In this document: in pieces, positions 1-9,380 of the stretch | Layout of the letters: each line of letters starts with the position of its first letter | Position numbering within the stretch: position 1 is the first letter of the stretch | Source of the DNA: Lantana camara | Lineage: Eukaryota > Streptophyta > Magnoliopsida > Lamiales > Verbenaceae | DNA: 64,000 nt | Direction: 5' to 3' | Assembly: GCA_037501455.1 (NCBI GenBank) | Contig: CM074861.1 | Coordinates: 100,913,001-100,977,000, forward strand | Program-made: the position numbers and the translations under genes | Notes under the pieces: model-generated | Seen by the model: only the letters and a program-made list of their open reading frames with translations | Told to the model about the DNA's origin: nothing | The model's database searches: none

Positions 1-837
1 CAGGAGAGGTCAATTGGTGCTCTAATGGCGCAAGAAAACGACGAAGGAAAGGAAAGAGCGTTATACTATCTTAGTAGGGCTTTGACAGAAAACGAGTTGA
101 AGTACTCGCCTGTTGAGAAGATCTGTTTGGCGTTGTTTTATGGGATTAAGAAGTTGAAACACTACTTCGAGGCTTACTCCATAAGACTCATATCTCGAGC
201 CGACCCAGTTAAATATGTGATGTCTAAACCCGTGTTATCCAGAAGATTGGCTAAGTGGTCCATCATATTTAACCAATACGAGATAGTTTATGTATCGCAG
301 AAAGCAGTGAAAGGTCAAGCGCTTGCTAATTTCTTAGCAGATCACCCGGTTCCAGCTGATTGGGAACTGTCAGATGACCTCCCGGATGAAGAAGTCTTCT
401 TCGTTGAACCATCGCCAGCGTGGATGATGTTCTTTGATGGATCGGCTCGGTTCGATGGAGCAGGTGCAGGAGTGGTGTTCGTTTCACCTGAAAGATTGGT
501 GCTAACATACTCTTTCGTATTAGGAGAATTATGCTCAAACAATGTGGCCGAATACCAAGCTCTGATCATCGGTCTCCAAATGGCATTAGAAATCGGGATT
601 TTAAATATAGAAGTGTACGGTGACTCCAAATTGATAGTCAACCAACTTCGAAACGAGTATGAAGTCAGGAAGGAAGACTTGGTTCCATACTATCAACAAG
701 CTTCTGATTTGATGACAAAGTTTGAAAATATTGTCCTAAGTCACATTCCAAGGGAGGAAAACAAGTTGGCGGATGCTTTGGCTAACTTGGCCACCGCCAT
801 GGCCCTATCGAAAGGTGAAACGACAAACTACAACTAC
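1..837 (+). pseudogene. Ty3/gypsy polyprotein fragment: end of reverse transcriptase plus RNase H
   Basis: The frame is open from base 1, so the left end lies outside the window. The first part (about residues 1-110) matches the RT-associated RNase H of gypsy polyproteins (segment LYYLSRALTENELKYSP). From about residue 140 a second, plant-type RNase H domain follows, with the expected acidic residues in MFFDGSARFDGAG, NNVAEYQAL, VYGDSKLIVNQL and ENKLADALANLA. In the family this enzyme removes the RNA strand during reverse transcription. No integrase follows: at about 838 the sequence switches into an LTR tail and the frame runs on only to a stop at 916-918. It is a truncated piece of a Tat-type element. 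Confidence 0.85.
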
Positions 838-1076
838 AGTTTCATCAAGGCTGCAGGTAAATCACGTGATTTTTCCGTCAAATTCGGCAAAGAGTCATGC
901 CTCCGTGTTCGAGAATAAGGTTCACGCCCTCGAATGCGAAATTGAAGAGAAGAATCAGAGGAATAGACTTCATAGGATTTATTCCTTCAAATTCTTTAAT
1001 TTCTTTAAAATCTCATATATTTCTTGTTCATATATTTTGTCTTGTAATTATTTTGCAGACAATAAAAATTTGTTGT
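838..1076 (+). repeat. Gypsy LTR tail fragment A
   Basis: This stretch matches the last ~240 bp of the LTR at 7953-8879: the GCTGCAGGTAAATCACGTG segment, then the CACGCCCTCGAAT block, then the terminal ATTTGTTGTGAACA. It is more diverged than the copy at 1388-1577. The LTR end motif recurs immediately downstream at about 1098-1117. The fragment is fused directly to RNase H coding sequence, so it is a rearrangement product and not a complete LTR. Confidence 0.8.
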
Positions 1077-1138
1077 GAACAAATTTTGGGAGGCCAATAA
1101 AAATTTGTTGTGAACAAGGGCGACATGTTGCTTCGGAT

Positions 1139-1281
1139 ATGTCTCACACATATCTACTGTTAGGAAAACCGTGGCTCCATGAAAACGGCGTCGTTCCCTC
1201 TACCCTCCACCAATGCTTCAAATATTTAAAGAATGGGGAGGTCGTGAACAAGACCGTGATTATTCTTCCACGGTCTTCCTA
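1139..1281 (+). pseudogene. Gypsy aspartic-protease C-terminal fragment
   Basis: This short frame reads the post-catalytic part of a retroviral-type aspartic protease (LLLGKPWLHENGVV, then a CFKYLKNGEVV segment) and ends at a stop. It resembles but is not identical to the protease end at about 3610-3700, so it comes from a related element. It is sandwiched between two LTR tails. Bases 1167-1298 recur as a perfect inverted copy at 8888-9019. Confidence 0.75.
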
Positions 1282-1387
1282 AAAATTGAAGAATCGCGCC
1301 TACGATCTTGTTACACGCAAGAATTCGTTCCCTCTACCCTCCATGAAAACGGCGTCGTTCCCTCTACGCTCCAAAGTTGTGTATCCA

Positions 1388-1577
1388 AAAATCGCGCCTA
1401 CGTGTTCGAGAATAAGCTTCACGCCCTCGAATACAAAATTGAAGAGAAGAATCAGAGGAATAGACTTCATAGGATTTATTCCTTTAAATTCGTCAAGTTC
1501 TTTAAATTATTATATATTTTGTTCATATATTTTGACTTATAATTTATTTTGCAGACAATAAAAATTTGTTGTGAACA
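1388..1577 (+). repeat. Gypsy LTR tail fragment B (5' LTR remnant)
   Basis: Nearly identical to the final 190 bp of the LTR at 7953-8879, ending in TTGTTGTGAACA at 1577. It directly precedes the primer-binding site, so it is what remains of the 5' LTR of the gag-protease element. The upstream three quarters of this LTR, including promoter and TATA box, have been replaced by shuffled fragments. Confidence 0.85.
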
Positions 1578-1582
1578 AATTT

Positions 1583-1600
1583 TGGCACGCCCAGTGGGAC
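1583..1600 (+). other. Primer-binding site of the gypsy element
   Basis: TGGCACGCCCAGTGGGAC begins 5 nt after the LTR end. The leading TGG would pair with a tRNA 3' CCA. I could not assign the tRNA species. The same 18-mer occurs at 10656-10673. Confidence 0.75.
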
Positions 1601-1634
1601 ATCTCTACCTCTCATCTCCTCCTACTCAACAAAC

Positions 1635-3863
1635 TTGAAGCACGAAATGGCCAACAACAAGATCGTCGATCTCGAGGCTATCATCTCCAAACTTGTTGTC
1701 GAAAACTTCGTCGTTGTGACAAGAAGTATATCTAAGAAGGAGCAGACGTCTTCCGGGAAAGCTCGATCCCTCCAAAGCGATGGAAAGAACGCTCGACTTC
1801 TCAACTACGAAAGTGAAGGCGAAGAAGACGACTAGGCCTCGTCCACCCCTCGTTCAAGTTCTTCAAGTTTTACGCCCGCCATGACGACAAGTGCAACAAC
1901 TCTAGAAGAACAACTTGCGAATCTGACAAAGGTCATCGAGGGACTCTCCAAGCATGTTGAAGAGCAAGACTCTCGCATTTCAAAGTTGATGGACAGAGTA
2001 GACGGTGACAGTGCTAGCCAAGTGAAGGGGAAGCGTTCGAATGAGAAAGAAGAGTCTCAAACTCCAACAAAAGCTCAATCAAGTGGAACTGAGAAGACTT
2101 CAGCTAAAGAATTTCAAGTTTCATCGGACGGACTTATCCCAGTAGAGCAATTGAAGGAGTTCATCATGGGGACAATCAAAGACAAGATCGAGGGAGGCTC
2201 CAAATCATCCTTGGTCTACTCCAAGCCCTACACCCAAAGAATCGATAACTTGAAGATGCCGATTGGTTATCAACCTCCCAAATTCCAGCAGTTTGATGGT
2301 AAAGGCAATCCTAAGCAACATGTAGCTCACTTCATCGAGACGTGCAACAATGTCGGAACTTACGGGGATCACCTAGTCAAGCAATTCGTTCGATCACTAA
2401 AAGGAAATGCCTTCGACTGGTACACGGACTTAGAAGGGGACTCGATCGATAGTTGGGGACAACTCGAGCAAGAATTCCTCAATCGCTTCTACAGCACTCG
2501 TCGGACAGTTAGCATGATCGAACTCACCAACTCCCGACAATGGAAAGAAGAACCCGTTGTCGACTACATCAATCGGTGGAGAAACCTTAGTCTAAATTGC
2601 AAAGATCGGCTATCAGAGGCTTCAGCAATTGAAATGTGTATTCAAGGGATGCATTGGGGTCTCCGCTACATTCTCCAAGGGATTCAGCCTAAGTCTTTCG
2701 AAGAGCTCGCTACTCGGGCACATGATATGGAGTTGAGCATGATCACTACTGGAGTTGAAGGGCCGCCCGTCCAAGAGTTCCGCAGACCTAGGGAAAAGCA
2801 AGATTTCAAGAAAGAGGGCAAACCCTTCACCAAACCACAAGCCAAAGAATCTATGGCGGTGAATACAATTCCTATCAAATTTTGAGCTAAGACAAATGAC
2901 AAGGCAGATGAAAGAAAGGAAGTCCCCCAAGAAGGAACATTCAGAAAATTATCCTTAGCAGAAATGCAAGCCAAGGAATACCCGTTCAAAGACTCAGATG
3001 TCTCCGGGATTTTCGACGACCTGCTCAAGGCAAACCTCATTGAATTACCCGAAATGAAGAGGCCCAATGAAGCCGGAAAGACTGACGACCTAAAGTATCA
3101 TCGTCTGCTTGGACACCCAATCCATGATTGCTTCATATTCAAGGATAAGGTGATGCAGTTGGCACGACAAGGAAAGATCACACTCGAAGATGTTAGCGCG
3201 ACGTTCAACGCTGTAACTTGCCTGATGATAAGTGAGGAAGAAGTTCCCAAGTAAACTCACTCCAAAGGCGATGAATGCATGGCAACCATGACCTTCTCAG
3301 ATGAAGATTTGCTGCTCGGTTCAAAGCCTCACAACAGACCGCTGTTCGTGACAGGTTATACCCACGAACAAAAGGTAAATAGAATGCTCGTCGATGGAGG
3401 CTCTGCAGTCAATATCTTGCCTTTGAGAGTGATGAACGAGTTAGGAATTTTGAAGGATGAACTAGCAAGCAGCCGTCTGATGATCCAAGGCTTCAATCAG
3501 GGAGGACAAAGAGCTCTCGGCATCATTCGACTAAAGCTGTTGATAGAAGACATGACGTCAAACGCGTTGTTTCATGTCATAGATGCCAAAACTTCGTACA
3601 ACATACTGCTAGGGCGGCCTTGGCTACATGAAAACGGTGTCGTCCCATCTACTTGGCATCAATGTTTCAAGTACTGCCGGGAGGGTGTGATAAAGAAGGT
3701 TCTTGCAGATAGTAAACCTTTCACCGAGGCAGAACTACTGTGGATGACGAGTTCAGAAAAGTGCATGAGCGCCAAAGTCGAACAAGTGCAGATAATTCGC
3801 AGGTTAAGATTTCTTTCTTCAAGCGACCCGGAATGTGTTGACAAAGGCCGTGTTGTCGGCTGA
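1635..3863 (+). pseudogene. gag-protease frame of gypsy element, three in-frame stops
   Basis: One reading frame runs 1635-3863, interrupted only by point stops at 1833-1835 (TAG), 2883-2885 (TGA) and 3252-3254 (TAA); there is no frameshift. The N-terminal part is acidic and coiled-coil-like. A Retrotrans_gag capsid-like domain lies at about 2260-2760 ([20 protein letters not shown] is diagnostic). A zinc-binding-like HRLLGHPIHDC segment is at about 3105. An aspartic protease follows at about 3340-3640, with the active-site triplet altered to DGG in MLVDGGSAVNILP, as is usual in this lineage, and the LLGRPWLHENGVV flap-distal motif. The related copy at 10708 still has TCG (Ser) where this one has TAG at 1833, showing one stop is recent. 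The protein would form particles and process itself; the broken copy is probably inactive. Confidence 0.85.
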
Positions 3864-5400
3864 ATTGATGAGGACTGTATGCTTCAACGAGATGTTCATT
3901 CCCACACCGAAAAGTCAAGTAGCTAGATCGTAGAGATATGAAAATACCCTTGAGGGTGAGGGAGAAACAAGTACGATCCATCAGCACTTCCTTATCTTGA
4001 TGTTTGGGATGTAAGTTTCGAAGGTCTAACGAGCTAATGCTATGGAATAAATCACGTGCCGGCTGAATTTCAAAAGACTTAGCCATCTTTTCTCCCGAAT
4101 GTCTTACCATCGAAGCACATTTTACCTTGTCCCCGCTTTGTTGTTCAATGTTGGAAGTAAAGTGAGTGTCGAAGTATCGCGCTATCCAACTATAAAGATA
4201 ATGAATAGGGAAGACAACTGTAGACTCGGTCAAATTCGGCGAAGTAGATATATCCCTTAGACCGCGATAAATGCTTGTTAACACAGGTATGGCGAGGGAA
4301 AAAAGACGTCCATGAGCCATCTGACTAGCAACTTTGAAGACAGTAGCACGAACTCGGTTGACTTGTCCATGAGGAAGAACAAAACTGCAAAGCCAGCAGG
4401 CAAGGAAAGCAGCAAGAAAAGTGTCCTCTTTTACATTCTCCTCGATGCCCAAGATTGTGAATGGATCAGCGTGGTAATTGACACGAGGTAGAAGAGACGC
4501 GTCGACACTCCCGCAAGGATTTCGAGAAAGTCGCGGCTTGTTGATTTTCTTCTTTGTAGACCGTGGAGGAGGAGGGGCATATCTAACCGTTTCCTTGAAC
4601 CAGAAGTTTATCCAATCTGAAATCAGTACGCCATCAGAAGTCTTAGGCAGCATGTGATAAGCCAAGAACAAGTACTTGCAGCAACGTCGAAGAGCAGAGT
4701 CGTTTCGCGAAGAGTTGGAGCTACGGGCCTGATCGCCAAGAAGTTCATAAGCTGAAGGGATTGCCTCGTCGTAGAAATCTCCAAGTATGGGCAAGCCGAA
4801 AATTCCACGAAGATCCCATAGAGAGATTGACAATTCCCCAACAGCCGTATGCAGAGTATTCGTCGAAGGATGCCATAACTCGAAGAATGCCTGAAGGACA
4901 TTCTTGTCGACGACATACGTGAAGAGTGAAGCATGAATGGCCGTGTAGATGTTTGCTTGAACGAGACGATGTTCGAAGAAGGCCAAGATGTGTTCTGTCC
5001 ATTCCCAGTAGCCGGCGTGGAAGGATACTTCACCAAACTTTGAAGAAGGAATCTTCCAAGAAGTTCCTTTGGTGACGAGATGCCGATTCGGAAGTGAGAA
5101 GCCCATTATCGAGTTATCGACATCATGTAGAGAAGATTTCAATAAGAGGGCCGGCGAACGAAAGAATTCGTCGATGTGATCATCATATAGTTCTGTAGTG
5201 ATCTCTTCTGACCAGTAGGCGATATGCAGTGTAGAATCAATAGGCTCAGAAGAGAGAAGATCAATAGCAGACTTGTGGACTGGCAAAGAAGTAGGTTTGA
5301 CTTTGAAGCTGTCATTGTCGCGGCCGATGACGATACGTGGAGATGGTTTGGTGTGATCCTCGATAAACATCTTGAGATATCTACAAAGAATCAAGATCAA
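3721..5400 (-). CDS. Plant mobile domain (PMD, aminotransferase-like) protein carried antisense in a gypsy element
   Basis: A long uninterrupted ORF of 559 codons, antisense to gag-protease. A more family-like start is the second ATG at 5370 (MFIEDHTKPSPRIV). The PMD core occupies roughly residues 140-430; diagnostic strings are HASLFTYVV, FFELWHPSTNTLHT, GELSISLWDLRGIFGLPILG and ANSVRA-like positions near HGQVNRVRATVF. PMD proteins of the MAIN/MAIL1 group act in silencing and genome stability, while many PMD copies ride on transposons; which applies here cannot be read. The C-terminal ~45 codons overlap the 3' end of the protease frame on the other strand and are probably read-through. It has no stop although its host frame has three, suggesting either younger capture or selection. 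Confidence 0.8.
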   Translation of the reverse strand: MILILCRYLKMFIEDHTKPSPRIVIGRDNDSFKVKPTSLPVHKSAIDLLSSEPIDSTLHIAYWSEEITTELYDDHIDEFFRSPALLLKSSLHDVDNSIMGFSLPNRHLVTKGTSWKIPSSKFGEVSFHAGYWEWTEHILAFFEHRLVQANIYTAIHASLFTYVVDKNVLQAFFELWHPSTNTLHTAVGELSISLWDLRGIFGLPILGDFYDEAIPSAYELLGDQARSSNSSRNDSALRRCCKYLFLAYHMLPKTSDGVLISDWINFWFKETVRYAPPPPRSTKKKINKPRLSRNPCGSVDASLLPRVNYHADPFTILGIEENVKEDTFLAAFLACWLCSFVLPHGQVNRVRATVFKVASQMAHGRLFSLAIPVLTSIYRGLRDISTSPNLTESTVVFPIHYLYSWIARYFDTHFTSNIEQQSGDKVKCASMVRHSGEKMAKSFEIQPARDLFHSISSLDLRNLHPKHQDKEVLMDRTCFSLTLKGIFISLRSSYLTFRCGNEHLVEAYSPHQFSRQHGLCQHIPGRLKKEILTCELSALVRLWRSCTFLNSSSTVVLPR

Positions 5401-5433
5401 ACAAAAGAATTCGAGATCAATAAGTTAAAATTT

Positions 5434-5464
<31 letters not shown>

Positions 5465-6201
5465 TCAAGAGTCTCACTGTAGCCTTGTTCAAGAAGTCCA
5501 ACGAAACAAGGATCGACTTAGGGGATTTTGTTGAAGTTGCTGAAGTCCAGACTCAACTCCTCTGCCAAAAGAAAAAAAAGAGAGAAAGTAAGAAATTGAA
5601 AATTAATATTCAAGTGTTTGGTGAGATTGTGAAATAACTCCTCGTCTAGTGTCTCCAAAACTGCATGCAATTGGGCACTTTGTTTTTACCTAACATGTTG
5701 TATGCATGAAAGAACAAGATTCATCTAATATTGTTGAGAGGATTTGCACGTTAATGGAATTCAGTTTGCTTTACCAAGTTTGGGCCCACTGGTCTTAAAA
5801 GGGTTATGGTCTATTAAAGCAAAAAAATTTGGGATGAGTATTGCATGTCTCATTAATGGGAATAGGGGAATTTATTTGGGCCATTCGTTGGGTACTCAAT
5901 TGCAAGCCCTTCTAATGATGCGGCAATTCAAGAAATATTGATGCTTCAGAACATACCCACGTCAATACTGCAATGAAGTATTTTTTTTGCTGAGTTGAAT
6001 TCGCCTCCTGGGAGTCTTTGATACCTTGCAAAGCAACAAAGTTCTTTTAGTAAATTGCAAAACAAAACAAAGCAAGAAAACAAAATCAAATCCCTAGAAA
6101 AGCAAAACTAGAACTGGTGCGTTTCATGCTTTCTTATGCATCATATGATCAGCCTAGAAGCAAATAAAAGAGGGATGATCGCTGAATCCACCCGGAGCCG
6201 G

Positions 6202-6265
6202 AAGATTTAATTTAAATAAGTAGATTCTGGCATAAGATTTAATTTAAATAAGTAGATTCTGGCAT
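6202..6265 (+). repeat. Perfect 32-bp tandem duplication
   Basis: The unit beginning AAGATTTAATTTAAATAAGT occurs twice head to tail at 6202-6233 and 6234-6265 without mismatch. Confidence 0.95.
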
Positions 6266-6269
6266 AAAC

Positions 6270-7000
6270 AAAAGCAGAGCGACGTGCAACGCGAAAGCAG
6301 AGTGCGAGCAACGAAAATGTGACAGCCTTTATGATTGATGATGTGATGACGCGAAGGCGGAAGAGCAAGTCGAATATGACCAAAGAAAATCGAGTGGCGA
6401 ATCCTTATGGTTGACGATGTGCGAAGTGAAGAACGGAAGAACGAGATGTATGCCGTAAGCACGCAGATTCAACTTGATACACATTCAGTACGTGAACTTT
6501 GGGCAGCCATGAGCCATGATTAAAACGGATGAAGCCGTGAGTAGACGCAGAAGAAGCAGGCAGTAACGCAGAAGAAGCAGTAGACGTATTATGCAGAAAA
6601 AGCGGGCCGACGACGAGAAGGGCTAAAGTAATTGACGACGTGCGACGAGAAGAGCTGAAGTACTAGAAGTGCTGAAGTACGAGAAGTGCTGAAGTAACTG
6701 ACGATGCAGAGGCTAGAGAACGAGTCGAATGCGACCGAAGAAGGTTGGGTGCAGAGTCTTTATAATTGATGATGTGTTGCATGAAGTTCTGAAGGCGAAA
6801 GAACGAGTCATATGCGACCAAAGAGGATTATTTGAACAGCCTTTATGATCAACAGTCCATGACGCGAAGAGCGGGAGGGCGAGACGATCACGAAGAATGG
6901 AAGAACGAGATGATCCCTTAAGCTCACATGGTTTAAGTGGGCATTCATCCAGTACGTAAATTTTGAGCAGCTATAAAACGTGACCAAGGAGACGAAGAGA
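6270..7000 (+). repeat. Degenerate internal duplication in the gypsy spacer
   Basis: Two blocks share an ordered set of motifs: CAGCCTTTATGAT, then GACGCGAAG, then GAAGAACGAGATG, then GCATTCA.CCAGTACGT. The first lies at about 6300-6530 and the second at about 6780-7000. Between them sit short direct repeats of GAAGTGCTGAAGTA. No coding potential is evident. Confidence 0.6.
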
Positions 7001-7422
7001 AGGAAACCTGCGTTCACTCGATCGTATCGTTGTAGATGTGGTTGTCCAAGAGGAGTTGCCTTTGTGTTTCTTTGCGAAATTTAATCAAACAGTTGGTGAG
7101 CATAAGCTTAAATAAAAGAAGTTCATCAAACTCTGTAAAAAGAACAACCCAAACAATGCATTTGCAGAAGAAACAGCGCATGCGAGGAAGTTGAAACTTA
7201 CTCAATCAGCTGCGGAATTGGTTTATGCATTACCGAAATAAGCCGATTATTTATAGGTATGAGTCCTTATTTGATTAGAAGTCTGTAAACTATATCCCAT
7301 TAGTTTGCATAAGTTATCTCCTGGAGTCCGTTTACATCAGGGAAATATAGTCCTGTTAGGACTCCACAAATCACAGCAGTTGTCTATGATTAAATGTTAA
7401 TCTTGAGCCTTATAATTCTTTA

Positions 7423-7458
<36 letters not shown>

Positions 7459-7938
7459 TATAAGGAAGCCGAAGATACATGGAGTTGTTGGCATGCTTTC
7501 AGCATGCTCTTGTTTACAAAGTTAGATATGCAAGTTTGCCTAGGAGAAGAGCTGCTCCGTTTTGAAATCAAATCGGGGCCAAAATGCGTCCTCTGGGCCG
7601 CTGAAAAAAGAATAAGAAAAGAAAAAAAAAGAAGAATGTGGGCCTCCAAAGTCCATTAAAGAAGTTAGGTCCATTTGTTCTTGACTAGCCGAGCCGTGAT
7701 CTCTTGGTAGCAACTAAAAAAATTATGAACGTTAAAAAGGTGGCCATGCGGTTGGGCCATATGTTTCTCCAAATGAATTAGGTATATATTTCCAAGTCCA
7801 TGATGATGACTTATAATTTTAAGTCCAAATTCCAATAGCAATTGGTGGCTCCCAAAGTGATTTTAAATTTGAAGATTTTAAATCAAGTTCTTCAAATTTC
7901 GCCGACACAAGCGCTTAGCACGTCTTTCGCCGAACTTT

Positions 7939-7952
7939 GAAGTGGGGGCATT
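7939..7952 (+). other. Polypurine tract of the gypsy element
   Basis: The purine-rich GAAGTGGGGGCA immediately precedes the LTR start TGTAGACG, as expected for the plus-strand primer of a plant gypsy element. Confidence 0.8.
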
Positions 7953-7988
7953 TGTAGACGAATTAATTTTCGTCGAATTAAAATGTGA

Positions 7989-8239
7989 CACGTGTAAAAT
8001 TAAATATTAATTATCAAATTTAGTTCATTTTATTTTTATATTTTTTGGATATATATTAAATTAAAATCCATAAAATATTTAAATACTTGATTTAATTGAT
8101 AAATTTAATATTTATTTTATCTTCAAATCACGTATCGACACGTGTCAAAATTGAAGTGTTTCGGCGAATCAAATCAAGCCTTGCAGCTCAGTTGGTTATG
8201 ACCAATCAAATGACGACACGTGGCATGTCTCAACACGTG
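7989..8239 (+). promoter_or_regulatory. G-box cluster in gypsy LTR U3
   Basis: CACGTG occurs at 7989-7994, 8139-8144, 8217-8222 and 8234-8239, with CCAAT-type boxes near 8201 and 8241, all upstream of the LTR TATA box. In plants G-boxes bind bZIP and bHLH factors, and ABRE-type contexts mediate abscisic acid response. Use here is inferred. Confidence 0.55.
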
Positions 8240-8382
8240 GACCAATCAAGTCAAAGCTTATGTCATTTATTTATTTTCTTTAATATAAATTCATATTAAA
8301 GGGATAAATAAATAAATACATTTGATATTATCCTTTAATAAACAAATGAAGAGATAATTATCAAAATATTCAACCCTACACC

Positions 8383-8390
8383 TATAAATA
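8383..8390 (+). promoter_or_regulatory. TATA box of gypsy LTR
   Basis: CCTATAAATAGGGG context, roughly mid-LTR, which is where the transcription start of an LTR is expected. Confidence 0.75.
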
Positions 8391-8887
8391 GGGGTCATGG
8401 GTAACACTTCAAACATATAGGCATTGAGACTTCGATCAACGGACTTCAAGACTTCGACTTCGACTTCGACACGGAAATCAAAGGAGTCTTCACGCCGTCA
8501 AGCCTACGTACGTGCGCGAGTCTTCTTCACGTCATCAAGTCTTCGTTGAATCTTCTAAGTCTTCTTTCCGTCGTCATTAAGTTCTTAAAGTTCAAGTCCC
8601 GCTGCTACGAGGAACTACAACCTTTGAAGGTTCTACGGTTTCATCAAAGCTGCAGGTAAATCACGTGGTTTTCTCCGTCAAAATCGGCAAAAATCGCGCC
8701 TACGTGTTCGAGAATAAGCTTCACGCCCTCGAATACAAAATTGAAGAGAAGAATCAGAGGAATAGACTTCATAGGATTTATTCCTTTAAATTCGTCAAGT
8801 TCTTTAAATTATTATATATTTTGTTCATATATTTTTTCTTATAATTTATTTTGCAGATAATAAAAATTTGTTGTGAACAAATTTTGA

Positions 8888-9019
8888 CGCGATTCTTCAA
8901 TTTTTAGGAAGACCGTGGAAGAATAATCACGGTCTTGTTCACGACCTCCCCATTCTTTAAATATTTGAAGCATTGGTGGAGGGTAGAGGGAACGACGCCG
9001 TTTTCATGGAGCCACGGTT
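8888..9019 (-). pseudogene. Inverted copy of the protease fragment
   Basis: A perfect 132-bp reverse complement of 1167-1298, read on the minus strand as the protease tail LHENGVVPST. It begins nine bases after the end of the LTR. Confidence 0.9.
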
Positions 9020-9036
9020 GATTTGAGTTTGATTTG

Positions 9037-9380
9037 CATTTGTTGAGGAGCAACGCCAAAATCTGGATTTGATGCTTTGATTGCGGATTGAACGCCTCAG
9101 TTTGTTGACTTTCTCGAAGAAGGCCGAAGAACACGCTCGGAGCACCTTCGAATTTGATTTGAGGAAAACGCCGGATTCGTGGACTTGACGCCTTGTTGCG
9201 GATCGGAGGCTTCGATTTGGTTGATTTCCACAAAGAACGCGAAGAACACGCTTGAATCTCGCTTCGATCTTTGAGGAGAGCAACACTGAAATACCACTTT
9301 AATGCCTTGATGCCGGATCAAACGCCGTTGATGCTGACTTCTATGAAGAACGCCGTTGAAGACGCCGAAGAACACCAGAG
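9037..9380. repeat. Three degenerate ~115-bp tandem units
   Basis: The pattern TTTGAGGA, GACGCC/GATGCC, TTGAT/TGACTT, AAGAA.GCC and GAAGAACAC recurs three times in the same order, beginning near 9037, 9158 and 9271. The units are not recognisable as a known protein. They are fused into the downstream end of the antisense gypsy ORF at 9097-10155. Confidence 0.55.

Larger units (their letters stand above)
5401..7938. other. Non-coding interior of the gypsy element
   Basis: No retrotransposon protein can be recognised here, on either strand, where RT and integrase would normally lie. It holds A-rich tracts near 5436-5465, a 32-bp tandem duplication (6202-6265), a diverged duplicated block (about 6270-7000) and a (TA)n tract near 7422-7460. 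Confidence 0.6.
1388..8879 (+). mobile_element. Non-autonomous Ty3/gypsy (Tat-type) element with gag-protease and an antisense plant-mobile-domain ORF
   Basis: In order: 5' LTR remnant, tRNA primer site, gag-protease frame, an antisense ORF, about 2.5 kb of non-coding repeat-rich sequence, a polypurine tract and a 927-bp 3' LTR. Reverse transcriptase, RNase H and integrase are absent between the primer site and the 3' LTR, so the element could move only with enzymes supplied by a relative. Because the 5' LTR is damaged, no target duplication can be scored. Tat-lineage gypsy elements are known to carry extra, often antisense, ORFs. Confidence 0.8.
7953..8879 (+). repeat. Gypsy 3' LTR (927 bp)
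   Basis: Starts TGTAGACGAATTAATTTTCG right after the polypurine tract and ends GTTGTGAACA, the same end that precedes the primer sites at 1583 and 10656. The U3 part carries four CACGTG motifs and two ACCAATCAA boxes. A TATA box lies at 8383-8390. The downstream part is rich in CTTCGAC and GTCTTC repeats. TG...CA ends mark it as a complete LTR. Confidence 0.85.

Noticed and set aside
5224..5637. Plus-strand open frame opposite the PMD start
   Set aside because: Lysine-rich translation of an A-run and the antisense of PMD; no family resemblance.
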